64,000 bases of DNA, taken from positions 5,383,250-5,447,249 of the forward strand of contig NC_087390.1 in NCBI RefSeq assembly GCF_963675165.1, written 5' to 3'. Each line of letters starts with the position of its first letter. Positions within the stretch are counted from its first letter, which is position 1. Shown here in pieces: positions 56,944 through 64,000 of this stretch. A program made the translations under genes and the position numbers. Origin of the DNA: Halichondria panicea (Eukaryota; Porifera; Demospongiae; Suberitida; Halichondriidae). Under the pieces are notes generated by a model. The model saw nothing but the letters and a program-made list of their open reading frames with translations. It was not told where the DNA came from and made no database searches.

Positions 56944-59508
56944 GTAACATTCCTACTGACTCTCAACACTCCTCAACTGTGCTGACGGCTTCACCAAAAA
57001 CAGCTATTGGAAAATACTCGAACTACCTGAAAAATGTATACCTTCGATCGAAGCTTCCTGTCAAAGGAAAATGGCCTCCTGCTCTCTGTAAGAAGATCAT
57101 TAAGCTAGCTACTATTGAAATTGAAGATGATCGCTCACATTTAGCATTGTGTAAGCTAAATAGATCTGAGTCGATTGATGAGTACATGCAAAACAATAGA
57201 ATGGATCCCATTTCAATGGAAGAACTTTTAACTGAAAAAAACGGCTCACTGCCGAAAACCGTAATCGTTCAAGGAGTCCCAGGAATAGGAAAGTCGACTT
57301 TTGCATGGAAGTTTTGTAGAAAGTGGGCCAAAGGGAAGATCTATCAGCAGTATGATCTGGTTGTTTTGTTGCGCATGCGTGATACAAGAGTGAGAGAAGC
57401 AACCAAACTGAGCAATCTCTTTTTTTCAGAAAATGCCGACTTTTCAAATGAAGTAGCAAAGCAAGCGGTTTGTGATGGTGGAAAAGGCATTATCCTTCTA
57501 TTAGAAGGAATAGATGAGCTTCCAGCTCCTTGTTTAGCTGATGGTATGCCTCTTTCTAACTTGCTTCAAGGTGAATCCCTTCCCCTAGTTACCATCATAG
57601 TAACCAGTAGACCATGGGCTGTGCAGACACTAGAAGAAAAATGTGGGGATCAGATATCTCGACAGGTGGAAATCTTGGGCTTCACAAGAGAAGACATCTT
57701 GAGGTACATTTTGCATGCTTTCACTGAGGAGGAAAAGACAGAGTTCTTAGACTACCTCCGTTCCCACCCTCAGCTGGAGTCCATCATGCACATCCCACTG
57801 AATGCCGGCTTTGTTGTTCAAATCTACAAGCAATTTCATCGTTCTCAGCAAGCTATCCCTAGCACCTTGACCCAGCTCTACACAGCTCTTGTTGAGGGTC
57901 TCTTACTCCGCTATATCAAGTCAGTTTCTGAGTTTGATACTCTAAAGATTATCAGTGTTTCAAGCTTGCCAGAACCAGTACAAACACATTTCCATCAGCT
58001 TTGCCTACTAGCTTTCATGAGTTTCACCAAGCTGACTGTTCAAGTCACGTTCACCGATTCAGAAGCAGCTTTGTACGAGTGTTTTGATTTTCTGGATCTC
58101 ATGCAGTCCTCAACTGAACTTACCATAAACACGAGTACCACTGTATCCCACAGCTTCCTCCATTTCACAATCCAGGAGTTCCTAGCAGCTTACCATCTCT
58201 CTAAACAGCCGTCCCAAGTTCAAGAGTTGTTTTTGGAAGTTCACAGCAAAGATCCACAATTTTCCATGCTCATTAAATTTCTGGTTAGATTGAGCAGCAG
58301 GGTTTTGCATTGTCTTACATTGCCACAGTTAAAAATTCAATACATATCAACGTTTCATTTGCACTTGTTGTATGAAGCACAATCCCCCAAGGATGTATGC
58401 AAGTTCTTAGGAAATAAGACTATAGAATATTCTCCTTCGGGGACAAGTACATCACTTGACCTACACGCATTAACGTATTGTCTTCGCTTCAGTGATTGTT
58501 ATTGGTGTCTGAATATTAATCTTCAAAACTTCACGTCACTCTTTTGCAATTCCGATGAGTTTTACAAAGGGCAAATACAGACCCTAGAAATTTACAATGT
58601 GTCTGTGATTAACCTTCAATTGTTATTTTCTCTTCCCAAGCGTCTATTTTCAAACTTGTATAGACTGATAATCAGTTTGGCAAATGAGCCTGTTTGTTCC
58701 GTTGTTCGAGATATCTTAATTGACGGCCAGCTAAATGAATTGAAACAATTTTCTTTCGTCAGTAAGTTTTTACCTTGTGATTTAGGCTTAATAATTGAAA
58801 GTATGTTTGCTTCTCACCCTAATCTTGTTCACATAGGAATAGGAAGGACTTTATATCATTCTGTGACATGGTTGGATTATGCAAATACATGAATTCTCGC
58901 TCTGGGTCACCTGAGCTTACACTGGATCTTAGCCACAACAGTATTGACAGCGAGTCTCTTCGTTTGCTTATTAGTACTGTTGCATTTTCGAAGGTTCTTA
59001 CCCATTTGGAGATTTCTTTTACTAAACTCTCAATGGAAGCAATAGAAATGGTTTCTGTCACTCTTTCTGCTAATTCATACTTGAAAACGTTAGGTATGAT
59101 CAATTGCTCAATCGGTGGTGAAGGAGCTGAATTACTATCCACTGGACTGGAGGAGAATCGAACTCTCCTCGGATTGGATCTTCGCAATAATTCCATCAAT
59201 GTGAATGGAGCTGCTGCCCTGGCTTCAATGCTTACTGTGAACACTTCATTAAAAATGCTTTACCTGTCACACAACGAACAAATCAGTCATGTTGGAGCTC
59301 TAAGACTGATCAGTGCACTACAAGATGATAACAAGACTCTTGCAACACTTAGCCTCCCTACAGAATGTGAGCCAATTGAATATGGATCGATCTTGATGGA
59401 TGATATACGAATGAGTGGTCGCATAGAATTCATCAGTATAACTAGCACAAAATGGAACACAATAGCTCATAAGTTGTCATCATTTAAAATATGACCTTAT
59501 GAATAGAT
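56944..59508 (+). pseudogene. NLR gene G, exon 2: frameshifted NACHT-LRR
   Basis: Intact NACHT (GVPGIGKST, ILLLEGIDELP, VTSRPWA) after the acceptor TAATAACAG. The frame runs to 58892, but a 1-nt deletion near 58850 ('GGACTTTATATCATTC' against the intact 'ACTGTCATATCATTC') shifts it; the LRRs continue in the new frame to 59494. The WPY tail codon TGG has become TGA (AAAATATGACC). The variable region differs strongly from the other copies (SSRVLHCLTLPQLKIQYIST), so this copy diverged before or while decaying. Confidence 0.85.
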
Positions 59509-59514
59509 CGGGTT

Positions 59515-60095
59515 TTCAGTGAACTACGCATGCAGTTACCAACACCCTATACCATATAATTGTCAATTTGTGTAGTTAAATCTTTACCACTTAATAATTA
59601 TCTTGAACTTGTGTGCAATATCTATAATTATGGCCATGCATGGTTGCCCATTCCAATATCATAATTATTATATAGTGATGTCACAATGTAGACACAATAA
59701 TTATAATAATGTCGCTGCCGTCAGTATCCCACAACACTATGGAAACAACTCTGTTATGTGGGCATATTGGATGAATACTCGTCAGTGTTTTTGCCGTATT
59801 AGTGCGGTAGTTGTTATGCAATACATACATGCATAAATTATGTTTTCTTCAGTCCTCACGCAGCAATCAGATATAAATCCACCCCACACTCATGCTTTTA
59901 TTCAGTGCATGCTATTTTTCTATCCTAATTTTTGTTGTATCTATAATTTTATAGCCAGATGATCATGCACATAATTATAATTACACGACAATAATAGTGT
60001 GTTCTTAAATCACTGTGTTTATTCAGTACATGCTTTCACTTATCAAATTATTTGTTTCTCTAATCTCACAACTCTTTTTTGCAAGTTAATAGAAG
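59515..60095. other. Intergenic, no gene
   Basis: 3' flank of pseudogene G and AT-rich sequence leading to the VWA relic. Open frame 59603-59836 has no supporting features. Confidence 0.45.
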
Positions 60096-60690
60096 TTGCT
60101 GTGCTTATTTTTAGTCATTAATTTGTTCTTGAATTTTGCTTCAATTGTTTTTGAGACTGATATTCTTACGAATCGAGCAGTGGAAGCTATTCACAATATC
60201 CCATACGGAGGACAAGGAGGATATACAGCAACTGGTGGAGCTGCTAAGTGTGTCTGTGATCAACTGCTAGATTCAAGTTGCAGTGTTGAGTTTGCTGACA
60301 ACACTTGTGTAGACGTTGTTTTATCACTGATGGCCACTCAAATGATAATAACTTATGTGACGAAATGAAATGCGATCATTTCTTTGAATCTGAATATACG
60401 TACTCTATATATAGGGATTGGCAACTACGACACTCCTTCTGCTAGAAGTGAACTCAAATCAATGTATTCAAGATTCCAACAATCAAAGCTTGTACTATAG
60501 TTTCAAGCAATTGAAAGAAGTGGAGCAGAAGCCCGCCAACACAGAGCATACATGCACTGCATGATGCAGATGGCACTTTACATTCAGACTGATCGAGCGG
60601 ACTTATATAATATATAATTATAGTGAGCAGTGAGCTAGGATTACCATGACACGTATACTGTAATTGTCTGGTAAGAACATTGTTGATTTA
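60096..60690 (+). pseudogene. VWA-domain relic 3
   Basis: The longest continuous VWA piece in the window: LFLNFASIVFETDILTNRAV, then AIHNIPYGGQGGYTATGGAA (the usual AI..I.Y.GG.T.TG.A strand) and CSVEFADNTCVDVV. A 1-nt loss against relic 2 then breaks the ITDGxS strand (ITDGHSNDNN readable in another frame), and GNYDTPSARSELK follows in a third frame. Not functional as it stands unless exon borders hide the shifts. Confidence 0.6.
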
Positions 60691-61688
60691 TGAATTTGGG
60701 CTCTATAATTATATTTGGGCTCTATAATTATATTGGTTTAAAAACTGTCGTTTGTAGAGAAATTACCATAAATTTGTGAGGAATCACATAATTTCAATAT
60801 CAGCAATATCGCCAAATTGATGCGCTGTAGTAATACAATGGGCCACTTTATATATATACTGGGCATGCAATCAATGTACGGGTATTATACTTCACTATCC
60901 AGTCTATCTTGGTATAGTGTCGACTGAGTGAAAGACATCCTCAAGCTCCGACTGAAACACCTGCCAGTGAGGAGTTGATCATTTCAATTTGAGTTTAGGA
61001 TTACAGTTCGATGAACCTGTTTAACTATGCATGTGACTAAGGGACAAGTTTGACACATTAAACCACATCCAATCGCACATATAGATCTTTACAGGAAATC
61101 AAGTGCATGGAGTCTATATAATACAGAGAGCACAATTAGTGTTGTTTATTTAGTGGAGCTTAAAATATCTACATAGTCACACTGTTGACTAAAAATAGGT
61201 GTGTGTTTCATTGTGGTCACCGTACGAGCAGTTCACCATCTATAACATTAACAGATAATTAGTTGGTCCAGCATTGTGGGAACGACTGCTGAGGGAAAAT
61301 ATACTAGAATGAGTAGCTGGTCAAATGTCATGAATACAGTAGCGTTAAAAATTTAAATACAAGTACAAGCAATCCATGTAGGTATTAATCTAGCGGCATG
61401 GTCTATTCTGGAGCCTCCGAATAATGTTTCTATTGTTTTAGAAAGAATATACTATCTACTAACTCAGAGCTCTGCTACTAACTATCTTCAGTGCTGCATG
61501 TGATAAACACACCTCAAAAAGTCAATGCGTGGGTGTGTTACATGAAATGTTAATTTGCATGGCTGAGGTATGAGGTCAAAAAAGAACCACAACACACAAC
61601 TGTTGTTTAGAACTACAACTAGAATAGAACTACAAGGCTTGAATCTTTTGTGTTAATCAAACTCTATAATACAAGTACGCAGCTTCAA
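60691..61688. repeat. CARD-type 5' flank of gene H
   Basis: No gene. Diverged copy of the flank before genes A, C and E ('GTGTCGACTGAGTGAAA', 'CAAGTGCATGGAGTCTATAT', 'GCGTGGGTGTGTTACA'). Confidence 0.55.
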
Positions 61689-62001
61689 ATGGCTACTCAA
61701 GACTTCAAGACCACAGCAGCCAAGGCTTTCCTTGAGCACTATGACAAACTGGTGGACTCCATCCAAGAAGCAGACCTGCCTGTGTTGGGAGCTCGATTTT
61801 TTTGTCGACAGATAATTTCCAGAGAAACAATGGAAATGGTTGGAAATGTGTCCACCTTGAGAGCTCTCAGGGTGTCCAAGTTGATGTTAACTGTCATGGC
61901 TCACCTGGACGTACATCCGGACAAGTTTGAGAGTGCCTTGGACGTCTTCAGAGAGGAGCTGGTGTATACTGAAGTTGCTAGCATGATTTCATTGTCTTTT
62001 G
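61689..62001 (+). CDS. NLR gene H, exon 1: CARD-like domain
   Basis: 313 nt, MATQDFKTTAAKAFLEHYDK to SFG, donor TTTTG|GTAAGT, phase 1. Start taken at 61689 by comparison with the other exons, although the frame is open from 61650. Resembles gene A's module (CRQI, EVASMISLSFG). Its NACHT exon is not in the window; in gene A the distance is 2156 nt, so it would lie just past 64000. Confidence 0.75.
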
Positions 62002-62071
62002 GTAAGTGACATTAATTTGTGCACTAGATTCGATGACTGTGCAGTGCTTTTGTAGATGTATTACATCTTAG

Positions 62072-62451
62072 CATAGGTGCCAACTGTCCCAGATTTGGAG
62101 GCTCTGTCCAGAAATTGCTATTTACCTGAAAATGTCCCGGATTTTCAAGGTTGCTGCTCCTGAGCTGGGATAATACAGTCCAAAAAAGCTCAAAAATACT
62201 GAAGCTATGGCTTGAAAGCTTAAATCATGAACAGAATTCAGTTTCTTGCACTATGCTGTCTGTCTATGCTACATTGATTAGAAAAGAGGGGTGGTGCTGC
62301 TGCACTGTTTTGCAGTTTGTGGGTGGGGCTCTCCAGGGTGATCATACTGAGCATGCGCACGCAGAAAGCAACTGCTAATAATAAATCTCCTCGAGGTGTC
62401 TTTTACTTTTTGTTTGCCCCGGAAATTTTTCTTTGGAGGTTGGCACCTATG
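62072..62451. mobile_element. TIR element with 6-bp TCTTAG duplication
   Basis: 380 bp; ends CATAGGTGCCAAC and GTTGGCACCTATG. Flanked by TCTTAG (62066-62071, 62452-62457). Gene A's intron has the empty site 'TTACATCTTAGCTTA'. Non-coding; superfamily not assigned (6-bp duplications are uncommon). Confidence 0.85.
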
Positions 62452-62977
62452 TCTTAGCTTACAATCGTGCGGGGGAGGGGGTTATTTGCTGAACTGCTAT
62501 ATATTCATATAGTGCTGTTGTTCAGACACAACTTGGTGGGGTGTTTCCTGACCTTTGTGGCATGTGTGGTCAATATGAATTTAGATAGCCGGCATTATTC
62601 ATGCATGTGTGTGATTGCTGAGTGAACGAGTGGAGCAAACTACAGTGTAACACTGTGTTACTTCGCCGGCTCAAAAATATATATAGGTGCCAACTTCCCC
62701 AGACAACTTTCAGGAACAAACCACAAGGGCGTCAGCCCCAAGCGGCAGGCCGCCAAAAGAGGCAAATTTTTGAACAATTTATGCACATGACTATACTCTG
62801 ATTTTCAGTGCAAGACAGCAATTCATATCTTCTTCCCTATTATACAGTCATGGAGTCCAGTAGCATCACTGATCAGCTCTCAATGTGGATTCACTAGCAC
62901 TGCTCATGCTGGTATCATTATTCATTCACAGCAAGTGTAATGAATACCCATTTATCAGACTGATCGAGCTAGCTCAC

Positions 62978-63833
62978 AGCATAGATAAACGAAAGAAAGG
63001 GATAGGCAATGCCCAGCATTTCCGTTGGATGAGGCAAGTTGCTAAAAATGGGCGTGTAATGAGTAAAAAGGGGTGTGTGCACTCAAAATGTCAGTAAAGA
63101 TTTTATAGTTCGTAGTATTATAGCAAGCTGTGCTCTTGAGGAGACACCAGATACACTTAGACATAGGCTATTAATCTTTTAGAGCTGCTTATGCAAAGTG
63201 ATGAGGAAGTGAGCTCCAAAGGGGGTGTCAGTACTCTTTACAAACCATAACAGGTCTGTTCCCAAGTCCTTCAAATGCCATCTCTTCGATCACACAATAC
63301 AGATAAAGATACTTGTGTTCCACTTTCTAACACCTAAACTGTGTCTTAGAGCACTTCAAACTAGATGACCATGTACAGTAAGAGCAGGAGAGATACACAA
63401 ACTTTCTGGACTTCGAACAAACGTTTCATAGTACTGCCACTACTTCACTGCATTGAGAGCTGGAAAATATGCTTTGTTCCATGCAGTTATAAACACACTT
63501 TAATTCTGTGAAACGTACATGTTATATATTGGAGATAGAGGTACACAAACTGACAATTTGGTGCTTTTTTACACAAATCAAGCTGAATAAAAGAAAGCTC
63601 GGCACTAAAATAGCAGCTGTAGCTATCAGTAGTGCTGGGTGTATGTGTGCATGATGCTTGATTGCTTTGAATTTCTCTTTTAGGCCCTCTACGATAAAAA
63701 TAAACAGATATAGGGATCATCGTGTACTTTCTTGAGCGCAACTCGCCTCCAACCAGAGGGTGTGACGTCACACACTGCATTTACCTAGCATCACGGGGGC
63801 GTTGCCTATCCCTTTCTTTCGTTTATCTATGCT
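62978..63833. mobile_element. TIR element with AGCATAGATAAACGAAAGAA ends
   Basis: 856 bp; the right end is the complement of the left over about 36 bp (one mismatch). Lies within gene H's intron. Internal short frames on both strands (62885-63097 overlapping the left end; 63487-63780 minus) show no transposase. No clear target duplication. Confidence 0.7.
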
Positions 63834-64000
63834 CAGAGGAGGAATGCCAGGGTCAAAAGGTCATTAGTTAAAACACCACGTGGCCTTATGTTTTACATGT
63901 AAAACCCTTGCGCCCCTGAGTTTACACCACCAATAGCTTGATCCTTTATAATCAATAAAAATTGGTTGAGCTATTGCCCCAGAGGAACCAGCTTGAGAGA

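Larger units (their letters stand above)
62002..64000 (+). other. Intron of NLR gene H (continues past window)
   Basis: Starts GTAAGT and is colinear with gene A's intron ('GATTCGATGACTGTGCAGTG', 'GTGTGATTGCTGAGTGAACG') but carries two elements that A lacks (62072-62451, 62978-63833). No exon seen up to the right edge. Confidence 0.6.

Noticed and set aside
62885-63097. ORF overlapping the left end of the 63-kb TIR element
   Set aside because: It crosses the element border and has no domain; likely chance.
1-64000. tRNA or rRNA genes
   Set aside because: No cloverleaf or rRNA-like segment was recognised by eye; a tRNAscan-SE and Rfam run would be needed to exclude them.

Overview
This is eukaryotic DNA: AT-rich, intron-bearing, full of short inverted-repeat transposons and duplicated blocks. 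The content (many near-identical NACHT-LRR receptors with CARD-like or Death-like N-terminal exons, plus a plexin-like Sema/PSI gene) fits a marine invertebrate, most likely a demosponge; NLR expansions of this kind are known from Amphimedon queenslandica. The species is inference.

Layout. The backbone is a head-to-tail array of NLR genes, all on the + strand, alternating two types. Death-type genes have three exons: a short 94-nt exon, a 321-nt Death-domain exon and a large NACHT-LRR exon. CARD-type genes have two exons: a 313-nt CARD-like exon and the same kind of NACHT-LRR exon. Six genes look intact with splice-consistent frames: CARD A (3485-8520), Death B (15104-19326), CARD C (20973-25085), Death D (34258-39281), CARD E (40764-44739) and Death F (49299-54404). 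CARD G (55509-59508) is a frameshifted pseudogene. CARD H (61689-) has its first exon here and its NACHT exon presumably beyond the right edge. Fragments of further copies lie at 1510-1720, 12703-13690, 25611-25683, 45485-45917 and 48420-48640.

Between units are relics of a von Willebrand factor A (VWA) gene (11.4-12.2, 47.1-47.75 and 60.1-60.7 kb), a 5'-truncated retroelement (13.9-14.9 kb), a large minisatellite (8.7-9.64 kb) and at least ten TIR elements. Several of these can be bounded exactly because paralogous loci preserve the empty site. A plexin-like gene runs on the minus strand at 27.9-32.8 kb between two NLR units; it has a signal peptide, Sema domain and PSI domain, but one apparent frameshift, and its 3' part was not found.

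How it works together. All intron junctions next to the N-terminal exons are phase 1, so CARD and Death modules can be exchanged without breaking the NACHT-LRR frame. The sequence shows traces of this exchange: the Death-type exon 1 is a CARD exon with exactly 73 codons removed, and the intron before the NACHT exon of gene F is CARD-type and still carries the tail of a CARD exon. The NACHT region is nearly constant, while the region between NACHT and the last LRRs is variable and mosaic between copies. The window therefore looks like a recombining innate-immune receptor cluster with swappable effector modules and a diversifying sensor region.
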